Positions 17,032 to 24,434 of a DNA stretch of 64,000 nucleotides are shown piece by piece. The DNA lies in assembly GCF_034258515.1 (NCBI RefSeq), contig NZ_CP139438.1, positions 2,852,001-2,916,000 on the forward strand, written 5' to 3'. Within the stretch, counting starts at the first letter, position 1, and every line of letters starts with the position of its first letter. Under the pieces are notes generated by a model. That model saw only the letters and a list, made by a program, of their open reading frames with translations, was not told the DNA's origin and did no database searches. Origin of the DNA: Pseudarthrobacter oxydans (lineage in GTDB: Bacteria; Actinomycetota; Actinomycetes; Actinomycetales; Micrococcaceae). The position numbers were made by a program, and so were the translations under genes.

Positions 17032-17829
17032 TGCCCGGCTGGCGTCGATGAGTGCTTTGCGGAGTGCGGGCTCGGAGTGTGGGTCTGCTTCCCGCTTGGT
17101 CCGTGCTGTGGCTGCTGCGGTTGCTGCCTGCTCTTCGGCTGTGGCCTGCGCTGCCTCTTCGATTGCTTTGGCTTCGGCGCTGGTGTTGAGGTTGAGGCTG
17201 TAGCCCTCGTGGGTGAGGTGGTGGAAGAAGTCGCCTGCTCCGCCCCAGTTGCTCTGTACGTTCCATACGTCCTGTGCGGTGAGTGGCCCGGCGGTGTAGA
17301 ACAGTGCGGGGTGTGTGTTGTCGCGTTCGAGGTCGGCGATGATGGCGCGGGCGTTGCGGATTTGGGAGAGGGTGCTGCGTGCTTCGGTGAGGTCCTGCCA
17401 GGCTGCGGCGGCTTCCACTCCTGCGGCGAGGACGGTAGCGGCGTTCGCTTCGGGCTGGAAGTGCCGGCCTGCTGTGGTGACGGTTGCCGCGGCGGTGTTG
17501 AACGGTTCGCTGAGCTGGTCGATGAGGTTGTCGGCGTTGTCGCGGATGCCTGCGTTGAATGCGGCGGTGAGGGCTGATTCTGTGGCTTGTGCCGCCTGTG
17601 GGAGGCGTTCGGCGATGAGCATTGCCTGTGCTGCTTCGCGGAGTTTCTTGACCACGTTTGCCGGGGTGATGCTGCCGTCTGTGATGCCGTTGTTGAGTTC
17701 GGCCGCGGCGGTGGTGGTGGTCGCTTCGGTGATGGCTTCGGCGAGTTCGAGCGCCTGGGTGCAAGCCTTGGGAAGTTCGATGCCGAGGTTGGTAAAGGTG
17801 CGGGCGGTGGAGTGGAGGTTGTAGAACAT
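17020..17829 (-). CDS. Ala-rich helical protein of element 1, 3' end altered by IS256
   Basis: A 269-residue protein, mainly helical and Ala/Thr-rich, with an ELPKACTQALELAEAITEAT start region and a C-terminal coiled part (EEAAQATAEEQAATAAATAR). A GAAGGGAAC ribosome binding site lies before the ATG. IS copy 2 inserted at its last codon: without the IS, the sequence runs DASRA then TAA; now it ends DASRAGTV inside the IS. The change is three residues, so function is probably kept. It resembles helical phage structural or scaffold-type proteins but no family is recognised. Confidence 0.65.
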   Translation of the reverse strand: MFYNLHSTARTFTNLGIELPKACTQALELAEAITEATTTTAAAELNNGITDGSITPANVVKKLREAAQAMLIAERLPQAAQATESALTAAFNAGIRDNADNLIDQLSEPFNTAAATVTTAGRHFQPEANAATVLAAGVEAAAAWQDLTEARSTLSQIRNARAIIADLERDNTHPALFYTAGPLTAQDVWNVQSNWGGAGDFFHHLTHEGYSLNLNTSAEAKAIEEAAQATAEEQAATAAATARTKREADPHSEPALRKALIDASRAGTV

Positions 17830-17833
17830 TGGG

Positions 17834-18022
17834 TTAGTTCCCTTCGTTGGTGATGCCGAGCGCGGCTGTGAGTTTGGTGAGTAGCTGGTCTGAGTTGAGG
17901 GCTGGGGGTTCGGCGGCTGTGAGTGCCGGGGTTCCTGGTAGTGGCTCTTCGGGGTCGCCGTTCGCGTCGGTCAGTTCTAGGCCGACTGCCCGGCGTAACG
18001 CTGTTTCGAGGTTGTCCGTCAT
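17834..18022 (-). CDS. Small acidic protein of element 1, 62 residues
   Basis: A short protein starting MTDNLETALRRAVGLELTDA and ending LTAALGITNEGN. It ends five bases before the start of the 269-residue gene and belongs to a chain of tightly packed minus-strand genes. The starting ATG is preceded by AGGACGAGCC, a good ribosome binding site. Composition suggests two short helices with a Pro-rich acidic linker. No function recognised. Confidence 0.6.
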   Translation of the reverse strand: MTDNLETALRRAVGLELTDANGDPEEPLPGTPALTAAEPPALNSDQLLTKLTAALGITNEGN

Positions 18023-18030
18023 GGCTCGTC

Positions 18031-18126
18031 CTACTTTCTTGGCTTCGGGTTTTGCCGGGCGTGGCCGCGTTTTGCGAGTTCGCGGGCCTGCCGCTTCTTC
18101 CATCCGATGTCGTGTTTCTGAGGCAT
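18031..18126 (-). CDS. Very small basic protein of element 1, 31 residues
   Basis: A 31-codon frame beginning MPQKHDIGWKKRQARELAKR and ending NPKPRK. Its ATG follows directly on the stop of the upstream 79-residue gene (TAAATG), with GGAGAAC as binding site. The strongly basic composition suggests nucleic-acid contact. Small size keeps confidence low, but its tight packing between two better supported genes argues that it is real. Confidence 0.45.
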   Translation of the reverse strand: MPQKHDIGWKKRQARELAKRGHARQNPKPRK

Positions 18127-18366
18127 TTAGTTCTCCTGTTCGATGGTGTCTTGGAGGTTGTCGGCCATGTCGTGGAGCTTGTCCGCGAGGGCCCGGGCTT
18201 CGTCGGGCGTTAGGTGTGCTTTGAGTTCTTGGCCGCGGAACAGTCCGATACCTGGGGTGGTGTTGCGTTCGGTGTCTTTCCAGGACCACATTCGGGGCAC
18301 CAGGTAGGGGCGGTAGCCAAGTCCCGAAGTTGTGGTGGTCCGGGAGGATCCGGCGGAGATAATCAT
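18127..18366 (-). CDS. Small phage-like protein, element 1, 79 residues
   Basis: A 79-residue protein beginning MIISAGSSRTTTTSG. The central part (PRMWSWKDTE, GIGLFRGQELKAHLTPDEA) followed by a helix ALADKLHDMADNLQ is of a type often seen in actinophage genomes, where its role is unknown. The ATG overlaps the stop of the upstream Pro-rich gene by four bases (ATGA). Translational coupling and gene packing support it as a real gene. Confidence 0.6.
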   Translation of the reverse strand: MIISAGSSRTTTTSGLGYRPYLVPRMWSWKDTERNTTPGIGLFRGQELKAHLTPDEARALADKLHDMADNLQDTIEQEN

Positions 18367-18536
18367 GCTGGGGCCTCCGTGGGTGTTGGTTCTGCGGGTG
18401 TCTCGGGTGTGATGGGCTGGCCCCAAGGCCAGGGCGGGATGGGGTTGGGTCTGCCCTGCGCGGCTGGTGGAGGGGCTTCAAAGGTCAGCGGGGCCTCGCG
18501 TGCTTGCGCGGGGGTTTCGGGGGTCTGTGCGGTCAT
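18363..18536 (-). CDS. Proline-rich small protein, element 1, 57 residues
   Basis: Starts MTAQTPETPAQAREAPLTFE and is rich in Pro, Ala and Glu throughout (IPPWPWGQPITPETPAEPTP). The binding site GAAGGGAC lies eight bases before the ATG. The longer frame starting at 18773 has no binding site and overlaps the tail-like gene, so it is not used. It follows the tail-fibre-like gene by 14 bases. Probably disordered; no function assigned. Confidence 0.5.
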   Translation of the reverse strand: MTAQTPETPAQAREAPLTFEAPPPAAQGRPNPIPPWPWGQPITPETPAEPTPTEAPA

Positions 18537-18550
18537 TTCTGGGAGTCCCT

Positions 18551-19186
18551 TCACTTGAGGAATATCGCTGTCGCCGCGATGCTGGCCTGGTTGGCTGGGT
18601 CTGCTACCCATGTGCTGGTGCCGGCGCGTGTGGCGACTCCTACGGTGATGGTGTCGCCGCCGGTGAGTCCCGTGAGCGTTGGCTGAAATGGAGACGAGAG
18701 GCTGGCGCCTATTCCCGCTGGTGCTGAGGTGTAGAGTTCCCCGCCGTTCACAAGCTGGACGGTCGCGGAGCAATACAGGTATTCGGCCGTGGTGCCGCTG
18801 TTGATGCCCCCGGCGGTGGCGTTGCTGATGACGATTGCGCGGGTAAATCCGGCTGGGACGGTCAGGGTCACGGATGCCCGGACTGTCGCTACTGTGTCGA
18901 TGGCGTAGTTACTGATCCCTGCTGATGCCGTGGCGGTCTGGACGGGGTTAGTAGCGAGGGCGGCGTCCGGGACGCTGCCGGCGGGGAGGTCCAAGCTGCC
19001 GGTGATAGTCAGCGGCCCGTTTACGGTTTGGTAGCCCTCCACCACCATGCCGCCGTTTTGCAGGCGTAGGCCGGACAATCCAAACGGGTTCGCGGCGGCG
19101 AGTTCCCTTACTGTCCGTTCGAGGTCCTGAAGCTTCCTGACCAAAAAATCCTCGCCTTTTGGCTGGAAGGTTCCTGGCTGTGGCAT
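18551..19186 (-). CDS. Phage minor tail/fibre-like protein
   Basis: A 211-residue protein with an N-terminal helix of coiled-coil character (VRKLQDLERTVRELAAAN), a LRLQNGGMVVEGYQTVNG stretch, and a glycine- and threonine-rich beta domain (VTLTVPAGFTRAIVISNATA). This plan matches small tail-fibre or minor tail proteins of actinophages. A strong AGGAGAAAT binding site precedes the ATG, and the stop of the upstream gene overlaps that site. Its presence is odd because no other tail genes occur in element 1; it could decorate a helper's particle. The match is by architecture, so moderate confidence. Confidence 0.65.
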   Translation of the reverse strand: MPQPGTFQPKGEDFLVRKLQDLERTVRELAAANPFGLSGLRLQNGGMVVEGYQTVNGPLTITGSLDLPAGSVPDAALATNPVQTATASAGISNYAIDTVATVRASVTLTVPAGFTRAIVISNATAGGINSGTTAEYLYCSATVQLVNGGELYTSAPAGIGASLSSPFQPTLTGLTGGDTITVGVATRAGTSTWVADPANQASIAATAIFLK

Positions 19187-19189
19187 GGT

Positions 19190-19399
19190 CTATTTCTCCT
19201 GATTCGTGAGGGTGCTGGCGGGCTCATAAGCCGTGCGGAGGGCGTTAATCTGAGCCCTGAGCAGGACGGCTTCATTTCGTGCCGCCCTGGCGTCGTCGTG
19301 GGCCTGTTGGGCCTTCTGCCGGTAGGTGTCGCATAGTTCGATGTACTGGGCTTTTGAGAGGCCCATGGCGGCTACTGAGGGCTGCTGGCCGGGGGTCAT
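19190..19399 (-). CDS. Small helical protein upstream of tail-like gene, element 1
   Basis: A 69-residue protein. After MTPGQQPSVAAMGLSKAQY it forms a charged helix (CDTYRQKAQQAHDDARAARN) and ends TNQEK. Its last codons contain the AGGAG of the next gene, a sign of coupled translation. An internal Met (GLSKAQY) could be an alternative start. It follows the primase after a 123-base gap that holds a long inverted repeat. No family recognised. Confidence 0.55.
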   Translation of the reverse strand: MTPGQQPSVAAMGLSKAQYIELCDTYRQKAQQAHDDARAARNEAVLLRAQINALRTAYEPASTLTNQEK

Positions 19400-19442
19400 G
19401 CGTCGGCCCTAATTCCGCGTGTTTCCGGGGTTTTTGGGGTCC

Positions 19443-19530
19443 GGGTGTAGGGTGGTGTACCCATTCCGGAAACTTTTCTATGTTTCTTCTCGTGAGGAAG
19501 TTTGCAAAAGGGGTACATAGCCCTACACCC
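19443..19530. repeat. Long imperfect inverted repeat beside the primase gene
   Basis: Arms of 20 bases (19443-19462 and 19511-19530) match at 17 of 20 positions as an inverted repeat, GGGTGTAGGG with TGTACCC ends, around a 48-base AT-richer centre. The right arm overlaps the end of the primase gene. Replication origins of P4-type elements lie near their primase genes and contain repeats, so a role as origin is possible; a large hairpin terminator is the other option. Confidence 0.5.
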
Positions 19531-20929
19531 ACCCCTCGTTTTCGTCCTCTTCGGCACGTAATCCGATGCCTGCCCGCACCATTCCGGCCTTAGTTCTGCG
19601 GGCCTCGAATCCGAGCCTGTCCAGCTCTTTGGCAAAGGGTGTTTCCTTGAGCGGGTCCGCGCCTTCTGCTGCCGCCCATGCTGTCCAGGCGTGGAAAAGG
19701 TCCCGCGTCTTGGCGTGGAAGTGTGGGCCGGTGATGCATGAGTCTTGAATAAACCGCTTTACGGCGTCGGATTCGGTCTGGTAGTTGTCCGTGGCGTTCA
19801 CCACTGAGGCGGGCTCGTGCATCCCGCCCATATCCTCGTAGGCGTACCAGCCCTCTACAGACCAAGTCAGGATGGCGTCCGCAGAGTGCTTCAGCTTTTC
19901 CGGCAATTCGGGATCCCGGTCCTTGTCGGCAACCACAATGTCAAAGGGAATGACACGGACGCGGCGCCACACTGCCGGGTCGTTGCCCTTGACCTTGGGC
20001 AGATGGTTGGTGACGTAGACAAGCTGGTGCGTTGGGGACCATTTGACGGGTTCCTGGTAGAGCCTCCGGGCTGTGAGTTCATCGCCGCCGGTTAGACGTT
20101 TCATGGTGGCCGCGTCGAGCTGCCGGCCCTCTTCCGTTTCGGAGCCGATGACCAGCCGGGCGCCTAGCAGGGTCATCATTTCCGGGCCTCCCCCGCCCCG
20201 CTCTGAGGTCATGAGAATGTCCGGATTGATGATGGTTGCGTAATCCCCCATCGCGTTGGTTATCGCCCCGTAGGCGGTCCCCTTGCCGTTCTGGCCGGTG
20301 CCTGTCAGGACGGGAAACAGATGCTCCCTAACGGCACCGTAGACGCTCTGCCCGACGACGCGCTGTAGGTAGTCTCTCTCGTCCTTGTCAGGCAGCACAG
20401 AGCCTAGGAAAGCGTTCCAGTGCTGCCTGTCGCACATCATGTTGTAGGCGCCGCGGGTTACTCGAGTGATTCTGTCCGCTGGTGAGTGTGGCCGCAGTTC
20501 GCGGGTGCGAAGGTCCAGTGTCCCGTTAGCGCAGTTCAGCAGGTAGGGATCCGCGTCCAGGTCTGCTATCGCTGCCCTGAGCGCGGGGAGTGCTGAGGCA
20601 ATGTCAAGGACTCCAGAAATGCCGGCGGATGACTCGCATTTCCTTACGTCTGTGCGGAGTTCCTTGTCTTCGATGGAGTCAGCGAGGGCGCGCCGCAGGG
20701 TTTCCAGTACGGCATTCTTGGCGCGGTCCTTTTCGTCTTCGGCCCATCGCTGCCCGTCCCAGAAGTGCCAGCCGATACCGCGGACGTACATAAGGCTTGA
20801 CCTGTAGGCGGCTGCAAGCCGGTAGGCGATGCGGGCCTGTCCGCGGTGCTTTTCCCCTTCGGCACTGATGTCGTCGGCCGCGGCCATGTCGTCGAACGCT
20901 TCAGCGAGGAAGTAATCAGGAACTGTCAT
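19523..20929 (-). CDS. P4/D5-type phage primase-helicase (superfamily 3 ATPase)
   Basis: A 468-residue replication protein. The C-terminal half is a superfamily 3 helicase: Walker A GTGQNGKGT, Walker B region LLGARLVIGSETEEGR, and motif C QLVYVTNHLPKVKG followed by the arginine-containing AVWRRVRVIPFD. The N-terminal half has the D5_N features around YLLNCANGTLDLRT. This group includes P4 alpha, phage D5 and the primase-like gene of phiRv1, and replicates the excised element autonomously. Its ATG overlaps the stop of a 48-residue gene. In phiRv1 the similar gene lies at a matching place behind the recombinase and directionality factor, as I recall. Confidence 0.9.
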   Translation of the reverse strand: MTVPDYFLAEAFDDMAAADDISAEGEKHRGQARIAYRLAAAYRSSLMYVRGIGWHFWDGQRWAEDEKDRAKNAVLETLRRALADSIEDKELRTDVRKCESSAGISGVLDIASALPALRAAIADLDADPYLLNCANGTLDLRTRELRPHSPADRITRVTRGAYNMMCDRQHWNAFLGSVLPDKDERDYLQRVVGQSVYGAVREHLFPVLTGTGQNGKGTAYGAITNAMGDYATIINPDILMTSERGGGGPEMMTLLGARLVIGSETEEGRQLDAATMKRLTGGDELTARRLYQEPVKWSPTHQLVYVTNHLPKVKGNDPAVWRRVRVIPFDIVVADKDRDPELPEKLKHSADAILTWSVEGWYAYEDMGGMHEPASVVNATDNYQTESDAVKRFIQDSCITGPHFHAKTRDLFHAWTAWAAAEGADPLKETPFAKELDRLGFEARRTKAGMVRAGIGLRAEEDENEGWV

Positions 20930-21072
20930 CGCTTGCCCCCGCCCATCGGCACGTAGCTTGATTCGGGGGATGCGCGGTGGGCCAGTACATCAATCCACTT
21001 AGCTGCCCGACGGGCAGCGGTGCGCTGGTCAGGGCAATCGTCCAGGGCTTCGCGGATCTCTTCGTCTGTCAT
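20926..21072 (-). CDS. Small 48-residue protein between two coupled genes, element 1
   Basis: Starts MTDEEIREALDDCPDQRTAA and ends YVPMGGGKR. The frame is linked on both sides by four-base ATGA overlaps: its start overlaps the stop of the 94-residue gene and its stop overlaps the primase start. The sequence is helical and acidic at the start. The precise overlaps are strong evidence for a real gene despite its size. Function unknown. Confidence 0.6.
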   Translation of the reverse strand: MTDEEIREALDDCPDQRTAARRAAKWIDVLAHRASPESSYVPMGGGKR

Positions 21073-21353
21073 GCGGCACCGCCTGACACGGGCATGAGCT
21101 GGCAGAGGATGAGAGTTGCGGGGTGACCGGCCATGATGGCCCTGTCAGCGGCCCGCTGCGCGCTGTCCAGCGACAGGAAGACGCGGCGGCGGTGCTTGCC
21201 TGTAGGCGTCTCCACCACCACGACATGAACACCAGTTACAAGCGCTACTGCCGTCGTTCTATCGATGCCGGCTGATAAGCTGGTGTTTGTTCCCCCCGAG
21301 AACATTTCGGCCGCCTGGTTCTCCGCCGGGCGGCTTTCTCGTGCCTGCTTCAA
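21069..21353 (-). CDS. Small phage-like protein, element 1, 94 residues
   Basis: A 94-residue protein with a disordered N-terminus and a compact C-terminal region, VTGVHVVVVETPTGKHRRRV then FLSLDSAQRAADRAIMAGHP, which looks like a small alpha/beta domain. Its start overlaps the stop of the directionality-factor candidate by four bases. Proteins of this kind occur beside recombinase and primase genes in actinobacterial prophage-like elements. No specific function known to me. Confidence 0.6.
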   Translation of the reverse strand: MKQARESRPAENQAAEMFSGGTNTSLSAGIDRTTAVALVTGVHVVVVETPTGKHRRRVFLSLDSAQRAADRAIMAGHPATLILCQLMPVSGGAA

Positions 21354-21559
21354 GCGGCACCACCACGCAGGAGGCCGGCCACACGGTCTATCTGTTCCTG
21401 GGTGAGTGGCGGGGCTTCAGCAACTACTCGGGCTACGTAGGCTTCAAGCTTTGCTGAAGCAAGATCGCGCCTGAGGGGGGAATCGTCGGATTCGGGGTGC
21501 CATCGTCTGGCTACTGCAAGCTTGCCTTTGGCGCTTGCGACTGCTCCGGTTTGGGGCAT
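21350..21559 (-). CDS. Candidate recombination directionality factor (phiRv1 Xis-like)
   Basis: A 69-residue protein. Its C-terminal half, LEAYVARVVAEAPPLTQEQI then a short LLRGG end, matches the pattern of the small phiRv1 protein Rv1584c, which I recall as the directionality factor for the phiRv1 serine integrase. A clearly related protein occurs in element 2 (32818-33027, IAQYIQRVVSEAPPL). Such factors bind the integrase and switch it to excision. The place in the element, shortly behind the recombinase, fits. Assignment is by motif and context, without a search. Confidence 0.6.
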   Translation of the reverse strand: MPQTGAVASAKGKLAVARRWHPESDDSPLRRDLASAKLEAYVARVVAEAPPLTQEQIDRVAGLLRGGAA

Positions 21560-21666
21560 GGCGGAACCTCTCGGTTCCGGCGCCCTGCTGAGTTCCGGTT
21601 GCCTACATAGGCGGGCAGTTACTAGATACCAACTACTCTATCAGTTGGTAATGACATGCGTGTAAT

Positions 21667-22134
21667 TTAGAGCCGTGTCGGCGCGCCCGGTTTGCCTGGA
21701 GTAACCCCAGCGCAGTCGCGCAAGACAGTTTCCGCGAGCACTGTTCCGCGGTGGTGACGGCAATTCATGCTCATCCCCGATTTGTTGGCACCTACTGAGA
21801 ATTGCTCAAGCTGCGCCACGTCGTAGACATGGCCCGGCCAGTGCCGATCGCCGTCCAACGTGTTGCGCTCTCGGGCAGCGGGAACAGACGCCTGCTCATT
21901 CAGGCCGGGAGAGTACTTGTAGTCACGGACAGCGCAAAGGATCATCCCGCCGGCCATGAACGCAGTAGCGATCTGACAACCGCGTTTGCACATGTACTTA
22001 TGGAGCGTGACGTTAGCGAGCAGGCCCCGCTGTTTCAGTTGCCGGTGCAATTCCTCCATCGCAGCCGCTCGGTCTTCCATCTGACTCAGCAGGGATGCAA
22101 ACGCTTCTCCGGCCTGGCGGTCCGTCTCGTTCAT
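21667..22134 (-). CDS. Cys-rich protein coupled to recombinase of element 1
   Basis: A 155-residue protein starting MNETDRQAGEAFASLLSQME. The start ATG overlaps the recombinase stop (ATGA). A helical N-terminus is followed by a part with several Cys and His (KYMCKRGCQIATAF, MILCAVRD, MNCRHHRG) that could bind zinc. Element 2 also has a Cys-containing gene at this place. Coupled translation suggests a link to recombination or its control, but no family is recognised. The longer frame begins inside the recombinase gene and is not preferred. Confidence 0.6.
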   Translation of the reverse strand: MNETDRQAGEAFASLLSQMEDRAAAMEELHRQLKQRGLLANVTLHKYMCKRGCQIATAFMAGGMILCAVRDYKYSPGLNEQASVPAARERNTLDGDRHWPGHVYDVAQLEQFSVGANKSGMSMNCRHHRGTVLAETVLRDCAGVTPGKPGAPTRL

Positions 22135-23546
22135 GCCATTTTCCATTCGATTTTGACCTGCTCCGGGCTGAATCTGGTTCCCTTGCCTGCTGGCAAGACG
22201 GTTACACCGGCTAGCGCCCTGATTATCTGTCGTCGGATCCCCAAGGGCTGGCCTGCCCACGCCTCCCCAACGTTGTCGGCGGCGATGACCTCCGCGGCGG
22301 GGTTCAGGCTGTTCGCAGAGGACAGGGCGCTCTCCACCTGGTGCAGTTCAGTGCTTAGCCGCCCTGCCTGTTCCCGCACCGCGGAGGGAGAGAGTAAACC
22401 ATCCGCCAGCATCGCCGCTAGCGCGTCGCGCCTGTCGCGTAGGTCGGTAGCCTTCTGCCGGAGAGCGGCCGTGTCATCCGATGCGGTAAACATTCGGGCG
22501 GCGTCGGGACGGGAGAGGCGTCCCACGATAACGGCGTTTACGACGTCGTCCACGAGGTCTAGACGGCGAGTGATGCAGTAGGCGCCGAAGCAGCGGTAGA
22601 CCATCCATTCCTTTCCCTTGGATTTCATCGGAGAGGCGTACATCTTGTGCCCACATTTGCCGCAGATGCAGATTCCAGAAAGCAGATGCTTGCTATTTAG
22701 GTCATCGGGCGCGGTTCGCCGCCGTGGATCCGTTAGTAGCGACTCCAGCGCGTCCTGCGTTTCCTCAGTCAGAATTGGTTGCCACATGCCGCCGGCTTCC
22801 ATTTCCTCGCCGTTGTAGAGGCGTTTGCCTGAGTAGCGGGGGTTGAGTAGCAGCCGGCGCACCTGCGTTACGCCCCATAGTCCACCCGCCTTGGTGATTG
22901 TCCCCTCAGCGTCTTTTCTAACATCTGTGGTCCGGATACCGGCCCGGTTCCATTCCCGAGCGATAGCGGCGAGCGTAGAGCCTGCCAGGACTGCGTCAGC
23001 GGCGGAGCGGATCAACTCTGCTTCCTGCTCCACAATGAACACGCCGTGCTCGTTCCTGTCGTAGCCAAATGGGCGCCGCGTCCAAAATGCTTTTCCAGCG
23101 ACTGCACGTTGCCTGTTTGCCGCCTTCTGACGGGTTCCCTTGTGCTGCACTTCCATTGCGGCGATGGCCGTAAGGATGGTGGCCACTGCTACGCCCGTAG
23201 GGTCCCCAAGGTCCAACGAGACACCGTGAACGCAAGCGATATTTACGCGCTTTGTCTTGCCGGCTTCTATGACGCGGGTAAGGTCCCGGATTGTTCTAGT
23301 CAGCCTGTCCAGGTGAAAGACAACAACAGCGGTGACGCGGCCAGCGTCGATATCGCGCAACAGGCGTTCAAAGTCCGGGCGCTCCTTGCCGTTACTGGCA
23401 GATTTGTCGTTGTCCCGGTAGAGCGTGAGGTTTTCCCATCCTTTGGCTTCGGCCAGTTTGCGACAAGCTGTTTCCTGCCGGTCCACTCCGGCCTCATCCC
23501 CGGACTTGTCCTGCGACTGCCGGACATACACTGCAATTTGCATCAT
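22131..23546 (-). CDS. Large serine recombinase (integrase) of element 1
   Basis: A 471-residue large serine recombinase. The catalytic domain begins QIAVYVRQSQDKSG with nucleophile Ser11, followed by GVDRQETACRKLAE, the FHLDRLTR arginine motif and the long E-helix. A Recombinase domain follows (AFWTRRPFGYDRNEHG) and a zinc-ribbon region CICGKCGHKM, then a coiled coil and a C-terminal FSPEQVKIEW end. It should integrate and, with a directionality factor, excise element 1. The ATG lies 29 bases inside the right junction and no clear ribosome binding site is seen, so expression may depend on transcription entering from tadC. Confidence 0.96.
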   Translation of the reverse strand: MMQIAVYVRQSQDKSGDEAGVDRQETACRKLAEAKGWENLTLYRDNDKSASNGKERPDFERLLRDIDAGRVTAVVVFHLDRLTRTIRDLTRVIEAGKTKRVNIACVHGVSLDLGDPTGVAVATILTAIAAMEVQHKGTRQKAANRQRAVAGKAFWTRRPFGYDRNEHGVFIVEQEAELIRSAADAVLAGSTLAAIAREWNRAGIRTTDVRKDAEGTITKAGGLWGVTQVRRLLLNPRYSGKRLYNGEEMEAGGMWQPILTEETQDALESLLTDPRRRTAPDDLNSKHLLSGICICGKCGHKMYASPMKSKGKEWMVYRCFGAYCITRRLDLVDDVVNAVIVGRLSRPDAARMFTASDDTAALRQKATDLRDRRDALAAMLADGLLSPSAVREQAGRLSTELHQVESALSSANSLNPAAEVIAADNVGEAWAGQPLGIRRQIIRALAGVTVLPAGKGTRFSPEQVKIEWKMA

Positions 23547-23564
23547 GTAGAAAGACTAACAGTT

Positions 23565-23590
23565 GACAACTACGACCATCATCGCGATCT
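23565..23590. other. Right attachment junction of element 1
   Basis: Hybrid site between element sequence (left) and tadC codons (right; KKEIAMMV on the minus strand). The core shared with the left junction is ACC at 23575-23577. Joining the two outer sides yields the uninterrupted tadC site coding for IAMMVPLVF. Confidence 0.82.
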
Positions 23591-24434
23591 CCTTCTTGCC
23601 CGCAGCTTCCATGAGGTCCCGTTTGGCTGTGTCCCGCACGTCCTGGGCCTGGGCACGAAGGACATCCGCGAGCGGTGTGCCTCGCTCAACTGCGACGATG
23701 ATGCCGTCAACAAACCTGACCAGTGGCGCCAGATCCGTCCTGCCCGAGAATGCCTGCAGTGCCGTCACCAACGGTTTGCCGGCCCGGGTCTCGGCAAGAA
23801 TGTTCGAGAACTCTTGGGACAGTTCGCCCTTGGCACTGCGGCAGACCCTCTCAAGCGCTCCGGTTGCGCTCTCCCCTGCGCTGACGGCGAGCGCCATCAG
23901 TTCGGCGAGACTCGGGAACTCCGCCATCATTCGTGCTTCCCGCCGACGGACCTGCGCGCCCAGCCAATAGTCACGCAGCATGAAGCCGCCCACGGCGCTG
24001 CCCAGGACTGCCAGGGCCGCAAACAAGGGGCTGAACCTCCCGGCTGCTGCTCCTATGAGGATTAAGCCAAGGGAAACCACGAAACCTGCAGCAGCCCACA
24101 GGAGCTGCTCCGCACGGAAGTCGATGGAAGATTTGTTGATGCCTGCCTGTGCCAGGCGTCGGGCGGTGGCTCCCGGCGAGGGGTTCAGCCGTCCCAGCGC
24201 CGCCATGCCGTCACGGAAAACCGGGCGAAGTATCCTTTCGAGCGGTCCGAAGGGCGTCAGGTTCTGCTCCGCGGAGTTCAGGAGCCGTGATTCGAGGTTC
24301 TGGGACCTCAGCTGCGGCTCGATGCGTTCTGTCAGTGTGGTGGCACGCATGAGCGGGGATCTAAACACGACGAGCCATAGGCCGACGCCCAGTACAGCCC
24401 CACATACAACTGCCGCCGGCGAAATCCCGATCAC
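23575..24434 (-). pseudogene. tadC: tadC 5' part, cut off by element 1
   Basis: Type II secretion F domain protein of Tad pili, with membrane spans at the N-terminus and near residues 110-155, then the conserved cytoplasmic part (FPSLAELMALAVSAGESATG, GTPLADVLRAQAQDVRD). The frame runs to KKEIAMMV and then into element sequence (VVVNC, stop at 23556), losing the last membrane span. The missing C-terminus is at 12000-12084. The GTG start overlaps the tadB stop (GTGA). As integrated, TadC lacks its final hydrophobic segment and should not work. Confidence 0.93.

Larger units (their letters stand above)
12082..23577. mobile_element. Element 1: serine-recombinase island integrated in tadC
   Basis: An integrated element of about 11.5 kb whose ends are defined by the split tadC gene. 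The shared core is GGT on the minus strand (ACC at 12082-12084 and 23575-23577). Order from its right end: serine recombinase, Cys-rich protein, directionality-factor candidate, two small proteins, P4/D5-type primase, tail-fibre-like protein, a run of small genes, small terminase (broken by IS256), three more small genes, and three plus-strand genes at the left end. Two IS256-family copies add 2.8 kb, so the original element was about 8.7 kb. No capsid, portal or lysis genes are seen. The layout resembles phiRv1-type prophage-like elements and phage satellites. Confidence 0.9.
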
